Assembly (NCBI RefSeq): GCF_014069575.1
Contig: NZ_CP059675.1
Span: 2,108,001-2,172,000 of the forward strand
DNA: 64,000 nucleotides
Direction: 5' to 3'
From: Schaalia sp. JY-X169
GTDB taxonomy: Bacteria; Actinomycetota; Actinomycetes; Actinomycetales; Actinomycetaceae
Shown here: piece after piece, positions 1 to 9,401 of the stretch
How positions within the stretch are numbered: position 1 is the first letter of the stretch
How the letters are laid out: each line of letters opens with the position of its first letter
Notes under the pieces: model-generated
The model's database searches: none
What the model saw: the letters and a program-made list of their open reading frames with translations, nothing else
Told to the model about the DNA's origin: nothing
Translations under genes and position numbers: made by a program

Positions 1-23
1 TCACGCCGAAGCAGCCCTCTAAC

Positions 24-644
24 CTAGTGAACATGCTGCATACTCCACGCAAACATTGCTATAGCAGCGGCGTGACCAACATTCATTGATCTGGTGGAAC
101 CATGCTGCGTGATATGAAAAATGCCGTCGCATGCCTGCACCATCTCATCACTGAGACCTGCAGCCTCCTCCCCCATGACCAGGACTGTTTGTTGAGGTAG
201 CCGGCTGGATTCAATTGGCTGGGACTCTCCTATATTGTCGATACCCGCAATGTATAGACCGCGAGGGCGGACGTCCTCGAGAAACCCCGTAACCTCGGGA
301 TGGTGCACAACGTTCAGGTAACGGTCGGTGACCATCGCGCCACGCCGGTTCCACCTGCGACGACCCACAATGTGGACCTTAGAAACCCCGAGGGCATTTG
401 CGGTACGGACAATCGAACCGATGTTGAAGTCGTGACCAAGGTTCTCAATGGCAACTTCAAACCCCAGTGATCGGCGAGCAATCTCAGCCCTAATGGCATC
501 CCGCGTCCAGTAACGGAACTCGTCCTCGACATTCCTGTAATCGCCCTCGACCAGCAGATCCATGTCCCATTGGTCACCATTTGGGTGAGCGCCGACCCAC
601 GGACCGACACCCCGTCGCTGTTTGTCGGATGCCTCTTGCTCCAC
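24..644 (-). CDS. SpoU/TrmH-family RNA 2'-O-methyltransferase
   Basis: Predicted SAM-dependent 2'-O-ribose methyltransferase of the SPOUT class acting on tRNA or rRNA; the target base cannot be told from sequence. The three SpoU motifs are visible: NLGHDFNIGSIVRTAN, then LVMGEEAAGLS, then RSMNVGHAAAIAM near the C-terminus. I place the start at the GTG at 644, preceded by GGGGG four bases upstream, giving 206 aa. The frame stays open to an ATG at 695, but that would overlap the divergent HAD gene. The segment GVGPW just after the chosen start resembles the N-terminus of actinobacterial homologues as I remember them. Family assignment is firm; substrate is not. Confidence 0.85.
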   Translation of the reverse strand: MEQEASDKQRRGVGPWVGAHPNGDQWDMDLLVEGDYRNVEDEFRYWTRDAIRAEIARRSLGFEVAIENLGHDFNIGSIVRTANALGVSKVHIVGRRRWNRRGAMVTDRYLNVVHHPEVTGFLEDVRPRGLYIAGIDNIGESQPIESSRLPQQTVLVMGEEAAGLSDEMVQACDGIFHITQHGSTRSMNVGHAAAIAMFAWSMQHVH

Positions 645-695
645 ATTTCCCCCGCAAACTAGCCACAATGAACCCCTCAACCCTAGTCTGTGCAT

Positions 696-1511
696 ATGAC
701 TTCTGATCTCAAAAACACAACCAGCTCCGTAGGTGACCGCAGTGTGAAGGCGTGGCTCACCGACATGGATGGCGTCCTCGTCCGCGAGAACATCGCGATC
801 CCAGGCGCCCAGCGCTTCCTCGACGCCCTCGCCGAGAAGGAACTGCCCTACCTAGTCCTGACCAACAACTCAATCTTCACGAACCGCGACCTTTCCGCAC
901 GCCTTGCGATCTCGGGTCTGATGGTCCCTGAAGACCGGATTTGGACGTCTGCCAATGCAACTGCTGCATTCCTCACGCAACAGTCACCCAACTCGACCGC
1001 ATATGTTGTGGGCGAAGCGGGACTTACAACCGCGCTTCATCAGGCCGGATACATCATGACCGAGGTCGACCCTGAATACGTGGTGCTCGGAGAGACCCGC
1101 AGCTATGATTTCAACTCACTGACGAGGGCGATTCGTCTGATCGAGGGTGGCGCCAAGTTCATTGCCACCAATCCCGACACAACCGGGCCGTCGGATGAAG
1201 GCACGCTCCCAGCAACCGGCGCCATTGCAGCGATGATCAGCAAGGCCACGGGAGCCACACCATATTTTGTGGGCAAACCGAACCCAATCATGATTCGGGC
1301 TGCCCTGAACACGCTTGGCGCACACTCGGAAGATGCCGCCATGATCGGGGACAGAATGGACACCGACATACTTGCAGCCATTGAATCTGGGCTGCATTCT
1401 CACCTTGTTCTGACAGGGTCCACGAAGCTTGCCGACGTCACGTCATTCCCGTACAGGCCCGCAGCCATTCACGATTCGATTGCGGACATGGTTGAACTGG
1501 TGCAGAACTAG
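696..1511 (+). CDS. HAD-superfamily (NagD-like, subclass IIA) phosphatase
   Basis: A 271-aa HAD hydrolase. The nucleophile motif is LTDMDGVLV near the N-terminus, motif II is LTNN, the lysine lies in VGKPNP, and the acidic motif is MIGDRMDTD. The IIA cap arrangement and length match NagD-like sugar-phosphate or nucleotide phosphatases; the substrate is unknown. An in-frame ATG lies six bases upstream at 690; I favour 696. No ribosome-binding site is evident, so the message may be leaderless. It is divergent from the SpoU gene. Its stop overlaps the stop of the convergent exonuclease gene over the four bases CTAG, which serve as TAG on both strands. Confidence 0.85.
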   Translation: MTSDLKNTTSSVGDRSVKAWLTDMDGVLVRENIAIPGAQRFLDALAEKELPYLVLTNNSIFTNRDLSARLAISGLMVPEDRIWTSANATAAFLTQQSPNSTAYVVGEAGLTTALHQAGYIMTEVDPEYVVLGETRSYDFNSLTRAIRLIEGGAKFIATNPDTTGPSDEGTLPATGAIAAMISKATGATPYFVGKPNPIMIRAALNTLGAHSEDAAMIGDRMDTDILAAIESGLHSHLVLTGSTKLADVTSFPYRPAAIHDSIADMVELVQN

Positions 1512-2320
1512 AAGCGCATCCATTCCTCATCAATGTCGACGATGACCGGCACGTGGTCCGAAGCCCCTTTGCCCTTGCGTTCATCACGGTCAATCTCTGC
1601 GCCCGTGACGCGATCGGCCAGCGGAGGGGAGGCAAGCGCGAAGTCGATTCTCATGCCCTGATTACGCGGAAATCGCAACTGCTGGTAGTCCCAGTAGGTG
1701 TAGTTGTCGACCATAGGGCGCGTCACTTCGACGAGGCCGTCATCAAGTAGTGCTGAGAAGGCTGCCCTCTCCGGCCCGGAAACATGAGTCTTCCCTTCGA
1801 AAAATCCAATGTCCCAGACGTCCTCGTCCCTAGGGGCAATATTCCAGTCCCCAACCAGCATGATCTGAGCGTCGGGGTCCTTCGAACGAAGAGTCGCAAT
1901 GTACTCACGCAGAGCAGCCAAGAACTCCAACTTGTAGCCGTAGTGAGCGTCATCCAGTTCCCGGCCGTTGGGAACATAGAGGCTCCACAGTGCAAAGGGC
2001 TCCCCATCCTGCGGATGCACAGTCGCACCGATTGCGCGCGCCTCAACAATGTCCTTTCCTGCCCATGCGGGCTGCCCGGGGAACGAGTGCTGCACATTGG
2101 TCAACGGCAGTCGGGAAAGGAGGGCAACCCCATTCCATTGGTCATACCCAACCATCTGAACTTCAAAACCAAGTTCCTCAAGCCGCTCCGTCGGGAACTG
2201 TTCCGGTTTGCATTTGATTTCCTGGAGGGCGAGGACGTCCACGTTCGACCTCTCCAAGAAGGCGACAGCCCGGTCGATTCGTGCCCTGATTGAGTTGATG
2301 TTCCAGGTAGCGATTCTCAT
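1508..2320 (-). CDS. xthA: Exodeoxyribonuclease III (AP endonuclease family)
   Basis: A 270-aa member of the exonuclease III/APE1 family, which incises abasic sites and removes 3' blocking groups in base-excision repair. Visible motifs are WNINSIRAR at the N-terminus, ALQEIKC carrying the metal-binding glutamate, GDWNIAPRDEDVWD, and the C-terminal DHVPVIVDI with the catalytic Asp-His. The start is the ATG at 2320, because the family begins MRIATWN. The open frame extends six codons further upstream without supporting homology. It is convergent with the HAD gene and divergent from the SDR gene. Confidence 0.93.
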   Translation of the reverse strand: MRIATWNINSIRARIDRAVAFLERSNVDVLALQEIKCKPEQFPTERLEELGFEVQMVGYDQWNGVALLSRLPLTNVQHSFPGQPAWAGKDIVEARAIGATVHPQDGEPFALWSLYVPNGRELDDAHYGYKLEFLAALREYIATLRSKDPDAQIMLVGDWNIAPRDEDVWDIGFFEGKTHVSGPERAAFSALLDDGLVEVTRPMVDNYTYWDYQQLRFPRNQGMRIDFALASPPLADRVTGAEIDRDERKGKGASDHVPVIVDIDEEWMRF

Positions 2321-2380
2321 GGCCCTAAGCCTATCCATCTTGCAGCACCAGAAATCACTTCAAGCGCCTACGATGAGCAG

Positions 2381-3178
2381 ATGGGAACAGCACTTGTAAC
2401 CGGCGCGACGTCGGGAATTGGTAGGGAGTTTTGCTGGCAGTTATCCAATGCCGGCAGCGATCTGGTCATGGTGGCGCGCAACAGGGGAAGGTTGGACGCA
2501 CTTGCGACCAATATCCGACGCGTCAACGGCGTGAATGTGGAGGTGCTGGTTGCCGACCTCGCAGAACCCGATGACTTAGCGCAGGTATGCAGGCGGCTCG
2601 CGGTCCGGCCGGTGGAAACCCCGGAAAGTGAAGAGCTGCCTTCGTCGGTTGACCTATTGGTAAACAATGCTGGCTTCGGGTTCGATTCGTCATTCCTTGA
2701 TGATGACTTTGACAGGCAGCTCTACGGCCTCGACGTAATGGTTCGCGCCGTGATGGCAACCTGCTACTACGGCGGACGGCAGATGCGGTCGGCCGGTCGA
2801 GGTGGGATTATCAACGTTTCATCCGTTGCGGCAGACACTGGTATGGGACCGTACTCAGCCCACAAGGCGTGGGTCCGCACCTTCTCAGAGGGCTTGTATG
2901 AGGAGTTGAGCGGGAGCGGGGTCAACGTCACCGCTGTCATGCCGGGCCTCACGCACACTGAGTTCCATGACCGTTCCGGCGGCAAGAACTATTACGGACA
3001 AGCCATGGAAGCCCTGTGGATGACCCCGCATCAGGTGGTGAAGGAAACCCTCGAGGCGTTAGAGCGTAAGCAACCGCTGGTTACACCGTCACTTCGGTAC
3101 AAGGCCATCTACCATGCCACTCGGATTGCGCCTCGCTTCCTGGTCCGGGCTATTGTGAGCAAACTGCCCCACGCCTGA
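2381..3178 (+). CDS. Short-chain dehydrogenase/reductase (SDR)
   Basis: A 265-aa classical SDR oxidoreductase. The Rossmann glycine motif TGATSGIG is at residues 7-14, NNAG follows in the middle, the catalytic serine is in NVSSVAA, and the YxxxK pair is in YSAHK. It probably uses NAD(P)(H) on an unidentified carbonyl or hydroxyl substrate. No clear ribosome-binding site precedes the ATG. It is convergent with the downstream serine hydrolase, with a half-copy of the window's palindromic repeat between them. Confidence 0.85.
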   Translation: MGTALVTGATSGIGREFCWQLSNAGSDLVMVARNRGRLDALATNIRRVNGVNVEVLVADLAEPDDLAQVCRRLAVRPVETPESEELPSSVDLLVNNAGFGFDSSFLDDDFDRQLYGLDVMVRAVMATCYYGGRQMRSAGRGGIINVSSVAADTGMGPYSAHKAWVRTFSEGLYEELSGSGVNVTAVMPGLTHTEFHDRSGGKNYYGQAMEALWMTPHQVVKETLEALERKQPLVTPSLRYKAIYHATRIAPRFLVRAIVSKLPHA

Positions 3179-3215
3179 CGGTGCGGTGGGCGCCATGCTA
3201 CAGCCGCATATCTCG

Positions 3216-3233
3216 CCCCCACGTATACATTTC
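3216..3233. repeat. Half-copy (copy A) of an intergenic palindromic repeat family
   Basis: The 18-mer CCCCCACGTATACATTTC occurs here between convergent genes. The same string forms the right arm of the two full palindromes at 9164-9243 and 58861-58937 (17 of the 18 bases in the latter). No matching left arm (GAAATGTATAYG...) is visible upstream, so this copy is degenerate or truncated. Confidence 0.7.
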
Positions 3234-3281
3234 ACTGAAGCTGCCGGGCGTACCGTGCGAACTACTCGCACAATTGTCCCT

Positions 3282-4175
3282 CTACGCAGCTTCAAGGATC
3301 TTTTCGCCGAGTATCGGCCAGTTCGCCTTATGCCAGGGACCGAAGGGTTCCGCTCCCAAGAAGACCGCGCCGATCCCCCTTTGTGGGTCCACCCAGAGGA
3401 ACGATCCGGACATTCCAAAGTGCCCGAAGGTGAATGGAGACGCGGACGGCGGGGTCCAATGTGGCTGCTTTTCGCCCTTTATTTCGACACCAAGGCCCCA
3501 GGTGTTGTCGCGTTGCATACCGTAGCCCGGCAGGATGCCACGAAGCCCCGGCAGTGCCACCTCACTGAACGCCGATGCCATCTTGGGCGTCAGCAGCTGC
3601 GGCTCAAGGAGTTCCTCAGCCAGAACAGTCAAATCCAACGCTGACCCAAACCCCGACCGAGCTGGGGAGCTTGGAACTGTGGTTGAGCGCAGCCCCAGTG
3701 GTGCTGCGACCTCACGGTCGATCCACCGTGAGGTCGCAGCGCCAGTCTTCTCTCTCATGAACTCACCCAAGACGTCAAAACCCTGGTTACTGTAGATCCG
3801 CCGCATACCGGGCATATCACGGAATTCCGTCCCATTTCCTTCTGCTGCAAGCCCAGATGAATGGGAAAGGAGATGCGCAAGTGTGAACGGCGGAGCTTCT
3901 CCATTGTCCGAAGCGCCACCGCTTCCCAGCTGCGAGTTTGCGTGGAACTGCGGGACGGAACCGGCGATGGTCGCTAGAGAGACAATGCCGCTTTGCACCG
4001 CCCGCAGTGTTGCAAGCGAAGTGACGATCTTGGTCACGGAAGCCAAGGGGAAACTGCGTGTGACATCCCCCTGCTCCCAAATGACCCGACCATCACGGTC
4101 GACTGCCGCGATGGAATGGGCAAACGGGACCGGGAACTGATTCACATGCCCAACGATAGCGTCATCCCATAGCAT
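3282..4175 (-). CDS. Beta-lactamase-family serine hydrolase
   Basis: A 297-aa protein of the class C beta-lactamase/EstB/D-alanyl-D-alanine carboxypeptidase fold. The SxxK nucleophile motif is SVTK at residues 46-49, within SFPLASVTKIV, and the YxN motif is YSNQGF. No signal peptide is seen, so it is likely a cytoplasmic esterase or peptidase rather than a drug-resistance enzyme. It starts 20 bases after the clpB stop on the same strand, so it may be co-transcribed with clpB. The ribosome-binding site is weak. Substrate unknown. Confidence 0.75.
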   Translation of the reverse strand: MLWDDAIVGHVNQFPVPFAHSIAAVDRDGRVIWEQGDVTRSFPLASVTKIVTSLATLRAVQSGIVSLATIAGSVPQFHANSQLGSGGASDNGEAPPFTLAHLLSHSSGLAAEGNGTEFRDMPGMRRIYSNQGFDVLGEFMREKTGAATSRWIDREVAAPLGLRSTTVPSSPARSGFGSALDLTVLAEELLEPQLLTPKMASAFSEVALPGLRGILPGYGMQRDNTWGLGVEIKGEKQPHWTPPSASPFTFGHFGMSGSFLWVDPQRGIGAVFLGAEPFGPWHKANWPILGEKILEAA

Positions 4176-4195
4176 CTAGGCATGCCTGCCTGACT

Positions 4196-6805
4196 TCAGC
4201 CTGCAACCACCGGCTCAACGCGAAGTTCGTTCCCTCCATCAGCAACCGATACCAAGACTTCCTGACCGTCCTCAACCTCGTTGGCTAGGATCAAGACCGC
4301 AAGTCGATCCCCGATTTCCTTCTGCACCAATCTGCGTAGCGGACGCGCCCCATACGCGGGATCGTAACCGTTGTTGGTCAGCCAACGGCGTGCTTCATCA
4401 GTAATCTCAAGCGTGATGCGACGAGCGCGCAGCCTGCGACTCATACTCTCAAGTTGCAGGTCGACAATCTGTCCCAGCTCTTCTTTGTCCAGAGGATCAA
4501 AGATCACAATCTCATCAAGCCTATTGAGAAACTCAGGTTTGAAGGCGAGTCGGACTGCGGACATCACCGACTCCCGCTTGCCTTCTGAGGACAGTTCAGG
4601 GTCAATCAGGTACTGGGAGCCAAGGTTCGAGGTGAGGATCAGAATCGTGTTTCTGAAATCAACCGTCCTCCCCTGGCCATCCGTCAGACGCCCATCATCT
4701 AGGACCTGCAACAGAATGTTGAAGACTTCCGGGTGAGCCTTCTCTACCTCATCAAGCAGCACAACCGAGTAGGGACGCCTACGAACAGCTTCCGTCAACT
4801 GCCCGCCCTCGTCATAACCAACGTATCCGGGAGGGGCTCCGACAAGGCGCGCAATCGAGTGCTTCTCAGAGTATTCCGACATGTCGATGCGAATCATCGC
4901 CCGCTCATCATCAAACAGGAACTCCGCCAGTGACTTTGCCAGTTCCGTCTTGCCCACACCGGTGGGGCCCAGGAAGAGGAATGAACCGGTGGGGCGATTT
5001 GGATCTGCCACGCCGGCACGGGAACGTCTAACTGCGTCCGAGACTGCCCGCACCGCGTCCTTCTGCCCGATAAGGCGCTTGCCAATCCAGTCTTCCATTT
5101 CGAGAAGCTTCTCTGTTTCACCCTGAAGCAGGCGGCCTGTCGGGATTCCCGTCCACGACTCAATGACTTCAGCGATCTCCGTTGGCCCAACCTTCTCTGC
5201 GATCATGGGCTCTGCACTTTCAGCGCGCTGGTCGATTTCTTCCAGTTCGGCAGCTGCTATCGCGTCCTGAATCGCCGGTATCTCACCATTCTGAATTCGA
5301 CCGGCTTCGTCATACCGACCCTCACGCATAGCGACTTCAAACGCTGTCCGCAGTTCATCCAACTGGACCCTGAGGTCGCCAACCTTATTGCGACCAGCCT
5401 TCTCATTTTCCCAGCGTGCCACTAACGCATTCAGTTCCTCACCCGTTTCCGCGATGCTCTCACGGAGGCGGAAAAGTCGGTCCTGTGTTGCGTCATCTTC
5501 AGCGTCGGGATCAGACTCGCTCAGGTAAGCCTCTTCCATCTGCAGCCGGTTCAACGACCGCTGCAAGACATCAATCTCTACGGGTGATGAGTCCAGTTCC
5601 ATCCGCAAGCGCGACGCGGCCTCATCAATCAGATCAATTGCCTTGTCTGGCAGCTGACGCCCTGCAATGTAGCGGTCGGACAGTTCGGCGGCCGCGACAA
5701 GCGCTCCGTCAGAAATGGTTACCTTGTGGTGAGCTTCGTACTTGGGAGCAATTCCGCGCAGGATCGCCACCGTGTCTTCGACAGAAGGCTGTCCCACGTA
5801 GACCTGTTGGAAGCGGCGTTCAAGCGCGGGATCCTTCTCAATGTTCTCCCTGTATTCATCCAGAGTGGTCGCACCCACCATGCGCAGTTCCCCGCGAGCC
5901 AGCATGGGCTTGAGCATGTTGCCTGCGTCCATGGAACCTTCAGAGGCACCGGCACCCACGACTGTGTGTAGCTCATCAATGAACGTGATGACTTCACCGT
6001 CAGAGTTACGGATCTCATCAAGGACGGCCTTGAGTCTTTCCTCAAACTCGCCGCGGTACTTTGCCCCTGCGACCATTGCGCCCAAATCTAGGCTTATCAG
6101 TTTTTTGTTGCGCAGAGAATCAGGCACATCCCCCTCAACAATTCGTTGTGCCAACCCTTCCACTACGGCTGTCTTGCCCACGCCGGGGTCGCCGATCAGG
6201 ACCGGATTGTTCTTGGATCGCCTTGAGAGTACCTGCACGACGCGACGAATCTCAGAGTCGCGCCCAATCACCGGATCCAACTTCCCTTCCCGGGCAACTT
6301 CGGTCAGGTCACGTCCATACTTCAACAGTGCCTGAAAAGTCCCTTCCGGATCCACGGTTGTTATCGGCTCCGGCCTGAGCTTCTCAAGTTGGACCTCAAG
6401 CTCGTCAGGGGTGGCACCGTTCGAACGGAGAATCTTGCCCGCCTCTGAGTCGGACGCCGCAATTGCGATCAAGAGGTGCTCCGTGGACACGTAGGCGTCG
6501 CCCTTCACCTCCGCACGTTTCTGAGCATCGGTGATGACATTCATCAGTGCGCGGGAGGTTTGAGGTTGTGCAACCGAGGAGCCGCTGGAGGTCGGAAGCG
6601 CCACCAGTGCAGTGCGCACCTGCGCCCCAACCTGCCCGCGTTGCGCCCCAACGGCTGCAAGAAGCGACAGGGCAATGCCCTCTGGTTGTTCCAGCAACGC
6701 CTCTAGGAGATGGAGAGGTTCAACCTGGGGGTTACCTGCCGCCGACGCCATTTGCACGGCTGATGAAACGGCTTCCTGGGCGCGGGTTGTCAGTTTTGCA
6801 CTCAT
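4196..6805 (-). CDS. clpB: ATP-dependent disaggregase ClpB
   Basis: An 869-aa Hsp100 chaperone that works with DnaK to extract polypeptides from aggregates. It has a Clp-N domain beginning [11 protein letters not shown], a first AAA+ module with Walker A GDPGVGKT, the coiled-coil middle domain at roughly residues 390-520, a second AAA+ module with [12 protein letters not shown], and the C-terminal D2-small domain. Length is normal. The start is the ATG at 6805, preceded by AGGAGG at 6811-6816; an in-frame ATG six codons upstream lacks this support. No HAIR operator is recognisable upstream, unlike dnaK. Confidence 0.97.
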   Translation of the reverse strand: MSAKLTTRAQEAVSSAVQMASAAGNPQVEPLHLLEALLEQPEGIALSLLAAVGAQRGQVGAQVRTALVALPTSSGSSVAQPQTSRALMNVITDAQKRAEVKGDAYVSTEHLLIAIAASDSEAGKILRSNGATPDELEVQLEKLRPEPITTVDPEGTFQALLKYGRDLTEVAREGKLDPVIGRDSEIRRVVQVLSRRSKNNPVLIGDPGVGKTAVVEGLAQRIVEGDVPDSLRNKKLISLDLGAMVAGAKYRGEFEERLKAVLDEIRNSDGEVITFIDELHTVVGAGASEGSMDAGNMLKPMLARGELRMVGATTLDEYRENIEKDPALERRFQQVYVGQPSVEDTVAILRGIAPKYEAHHKVTISDGALVAAAELSDRYIAGRQLPDKAIDLIDEAASRLRMELDSSPVEIDVLQRSLNRLQMEEAYLSESDPDAEDDATQDRLFRLRESIAETGEELNALVARWENEKAGRNKVGDLRVQLDELRTAFEVAMREGRYDEAGRIQNGEIPAIQDAIAAAELEEIDQRAESAEPMIAEKVGPTEIAEVIESWTGIPTGRLLQGETEKLLEMEDWIGKRLIGQKDAVRAVSDAVRRSRAGVADPNRPTGSFLFLGPTGVGKTELAKSLAEFLFDDERAMIRIDMSEYSEKHSIARLVGAPPGYVGYDEGGQLTEAVRRRPYSVVLLDEVEKAHPEVFNILLQVLDDGRLTDGQGRTVDFRNTILILTSNLGSQYLIDPELSSEGKRESVMSAVRLAFKPEFLNRLDEIVIFDPLDKEELGQIVDLQLESMSRRLRARRITLEITDEARRWLTNNGYDPAYGARPLRRLVQKEIGDRLAVLILANEVEDGQEVLVSVADGGNELRVEPVVAG

Positions 6806-6942
6806 CGTTTCCTCCTGTAACAACTTTGATCAGGGCTACTATCAGTACACTTCGATCATAGAACGCACTTCCGACATCTGCGACCGGGAAGTCGCTTGGA
6901 GCGAAATTGCTAGGTGTCGGAAGGCAGTGTCATAGTGGGCAG

Positions 6943-9099
6943 ATGACTAGCCCCGCATCCTATACGTCCCTCCCTGACCCTCTAGACTCCATCACCCCGG
7001 CTTTCCTGGAAGAGATCCTGGGTGATGAAGCACTGTCGTGGGTGCGTGAACGTAATGAACGTACCGAAAAGACGCTGGCGGACCACTCCGACACAGCTCC
7101 AAGTGTTCACGTCCTCGAAGAAGAGATCCTCTCCGTCCTCGACAACCCGCAGCGCATTCCCATGGTGACGGTTCGCGGTGAGTGGGCTTACAACTTTTGG
7201 ACGGACGGCGACCACCCGCGGGGATTGTGGCGCAGGCAGAATTATCAGAGCTATCTGGACGGATCAGATGACTGGCACGTGTTGTTGGACGTCGACGCCC
7301 TCGCCCGAACCGAAAGCAGGTCATGGGTGTGGCACGGAGCTGCGGTCTGCCCGCAGGACCCTAGCCGCGCACTCATTACCCTGTCTGACGGCGGGTCGGA
7401 TGCAGATGAGACCAGAGAGTTCGCAATCGACAGCAAAACCTGGGTTGACGACGGATTCTTCCGCCCGGAAGCAAAGGGCAGCCTGTCATGGCTGACGCGC
7501 GACATCTGCTGGCTCTCCCAACCCACCTCACCTGACACCACCTCTCCGTCCGGGTACCCTTTGCGCGCCTGCCTTCTTCACAGGGGCCAGTCAGTCGAGG
7601 ACGCAAACGTGATTCTGCAGGCTGATCCCTCGGCAATGGGCGTGTGGGCGCGGGCGCTCAGGGACGCGCAGGGAGAGCGCTCGATTGTCGAGGTGATGGA
7701 GGACTTCTACACCTCGGACCGCTTCCTCGTTGAGGGGGAACCAGGGGAGCTGGTCCCGGACAGCGCTCGGCGTATTCCAGTGCCACGATCTGCTGAAGCC
7801 ACCGTGTGGAACCGTTGGACCCTAGCGTGGTTGCGGGAAGATTGGAGTCGGCAGGGGCAGACGCACAGAGCCGGGTCCCTGTTGGCCTTCGACACTGAAG
7901 AGCTGCTCGTAAGCCCTGACGTTGCCCCGTCAACTACACTGTTTGAACCTACGGCCCACGAGGTTCTCGAAGATCTCACGCTAACCCGCGATCTGGTTGT
8001 TCTCACCACTATCCGCGACGTTGTCTCGCATCTGACCGTCCTCGTTCCGCCCTCATCGGGAGCGGCCGAGGGCGGTGGCGCGTGGAAGACTGTGGGGCTG
8101 GATGTTCCGGGAGGGACGGATGGCGGCGCCAGACGAATAGCAACGGCGGTTGTCAGCCCGGTTGATAAGCAGAAGAGTAACGATCTGTGGATCGTGACCA
8201 CCGGGTACACGGAGCCAAGCGAACTATGGCTGGTTCACCCTTCCCTTGACGAGGACGAGAGCGGCCGGGGAAGTGCTACTTCGGTTCGGCAAGCGCCGGA
8301 CCTCTACGACGCTTCAAACGTCACAGTCACCCAGCATTTCGCGGTGTCAAAGGATGGCACACGCGTACCGTACTTCGAGGTTTCTTCCGAGGGTACTTCC
8401 GGACCGTCTCCCACCCTCCTGTACGGCTACGGAGGCTTCGATGTCAGTCTACTTCCCGCCTACAACCCGACAGTCGGACGGGCATGGTTGGAACGCGGCG
8501 GCACGTATGTGGTCGCGAATACTCGCGGTGGCGGGGAATACGGTCCCGGCTGGCACCGCAGTGCCCTGAAAGAGAACCGCCACCGAGCGTACGAGGATTT
8601 TGTGGCTGTCGCCCGGGACCTGGTTGGCCGTGGAGTGACGACACGTCAGCAGTTGGGTATTCAGGGTGGCTCAAACGGCGGGCTCCTGATGGGGAACATG
8701 TACACCCAGTATCCGGATGACTTCGGAGCGGTGCTCTGTCAAGTTCCGTTGCTCAATATGGGCCGTTTCCACACGATGTTAGCTGGGCATTCTTGGATCG
8801 CCGAGTACGGGAACCCTGAAGATCCGCAGCAGTGGCAGTTCATTCGTACCTTCAGCCCTGTTCACCTTTTCGACCCCGAACGGTCCTACCCATCCCTGAT
8901 GTTGACGACTTCCACGAAGGATGATCGCGTTCATCCCGGCCATGCCCGTTCCCTAGGGTACTTGGCTGAAGCAGCGGGAAAGCCGGTGCTGTACTTCGAA
9001 AATATCGAGGGCGGCCACGGCGGAGCAGCCGATAATCAGCAGAGGGCGCACAACCAGGCCCTTGGGTGGGCATTCCTTTGGCGGGAGTTGGGAGTTTAG
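6943..9099 (+). CDS. Prolyl-oligopeptidase-family (S9) serine peptidase
   Basis: A 718-aa cytoplasmic peptidase with an N-terminal beta-propeller and a C-terminal alpha/beta-hydrolase domain. The catalytic serine is in GGSNGG, the aspartate in TKDDRVHPGHA, and the histidine in EGGHGG; the preceding YGYGGF and NTRGGGEYG segments are typical of prolyl oligopeptidases. I chose the ATG at 6943 (MTSPASYTSLPDP). The frame extends 12 codons upstream to 6907, but those codons look unrelated. It is divergent from clpB. The C-terminus is followed by the copy B palindrome and the convergent DNA methylase. Confidence 0.9.
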   Translation: MTSPASYTSLPDPLDSITPAFLEEILGDEALSWVRERNERTEKTLADHSDTAPSVHVLEEEILSVLDNPQRIPMVTVRGEWAYNFWTDGDHPRGLWRRQNYQSYLDGSDDWHVLLDVDALARTESRSWVWHGAAVCPQDPSRALITLSDGGSDADETREFAIDSKTWVDDGFFRPEAKGSLSWLTRDICWLSQPTSPDTTSPSGYPLRACLLHRGQSVEDANVILQADPSAMGVWARALRDAQGERSIVEVMEDFYTSDRFLVEGEPGELVPDSARRIPVPRSAEATVWNRWTLAWLREDWSRQGQTHRAGSLLAFDTEELLVSPDVAPSTTLFEPTAHEVLEDLTLTRDLVVLTTIRDVVSHLTVLVPPSSGAAEGGGAWKTVGLDVPGGTDGGARRIATAVVSPVDKQKSNDLWIVTTGYTEPSELWLVHPSLDEDESGRGSATSVRQAPDLYDASNVTVTQHFAVSKDGTRVPYFEVSSEGTSGPSPTLLYGYGGFDVSLLPAYNPTVGRAWLERGGTYVVANTRGGGEYGPGWHRSALKENRHRAYEDFVAVARDLVGRGVTTRQQLGIQGGSNGGLLMGNMYTQYPDDFGAVLCQVPLLNMGRFHTMLAGHSWIAEYGNPEDPQQWQFIRTFSPVHLFDPERSYPSLMLTTSTKDDRVHPGHARSLGYLAEAAGKPVLYFENIEGGHGGAADNQQRAHNQALGWAFLWRELGV

Positions 9100-9163
9100 C
9101 GCTTCCAAAAGGCGAAAAGGCTTCGGGGCAGACCCTGGGGACGTTCGCACCCCCTCTGATTCA

Positions 9164-9243
9164 CGAAATGTATATGTTGGGTGCTTGTGGTGGCCTGGGG
9201 TGCCTACCCCGGGCAATCATTTCGCCCCCACGTATACATTTCG
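9164..9243. repeat. Nested palindromic intergenic repeat (copy B)
   Basis: The outer left arm CGAAATGTATATGTTGGG (9164-9181) pairs with the right arm at about 9225-9243, whose inner part is CCCCCACGTATACATTTC; 16 of 18 bases are complementary. A second inverted repeat sits inside: GCCTGGGGT against ACCCCGGGC around 9193-9214. RNA from either strand would form a long two-tier hairpin. It lies at the tail-to-tail junction of the S9 peptidase and the DNA methylase. Confidence 0.75.
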
Positions 9244-9401
9244 CGCCCCGATGGCTGGGGTGCCCCGTATCTCGCCCCGCAAAGCGTGAAACCCCCTCCA
9301 CTGCGGACCGTCCCCCGCGTTACGGAGCCACTTAGGGCATACGGAGCCGACTAGGCCCACCCACTCCCAAATCACACCGTTATGCAAGCCTAGCGGGCTC
9401 G

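Noticed and set aside
6806-6860. Degenerate HspR box upstream of clpB
   Set aside because: The segment around CTTTGATC...ATCAGTAC has no matching CTTGAG/CTCAAG arms; similarity is too weak to call.
9322-9348. Repeat of ACGGAGCC at 19-base spacing
   Set aside because: Only eight bases are shared with a decaying extension; could be chance in GC-rich DNA.
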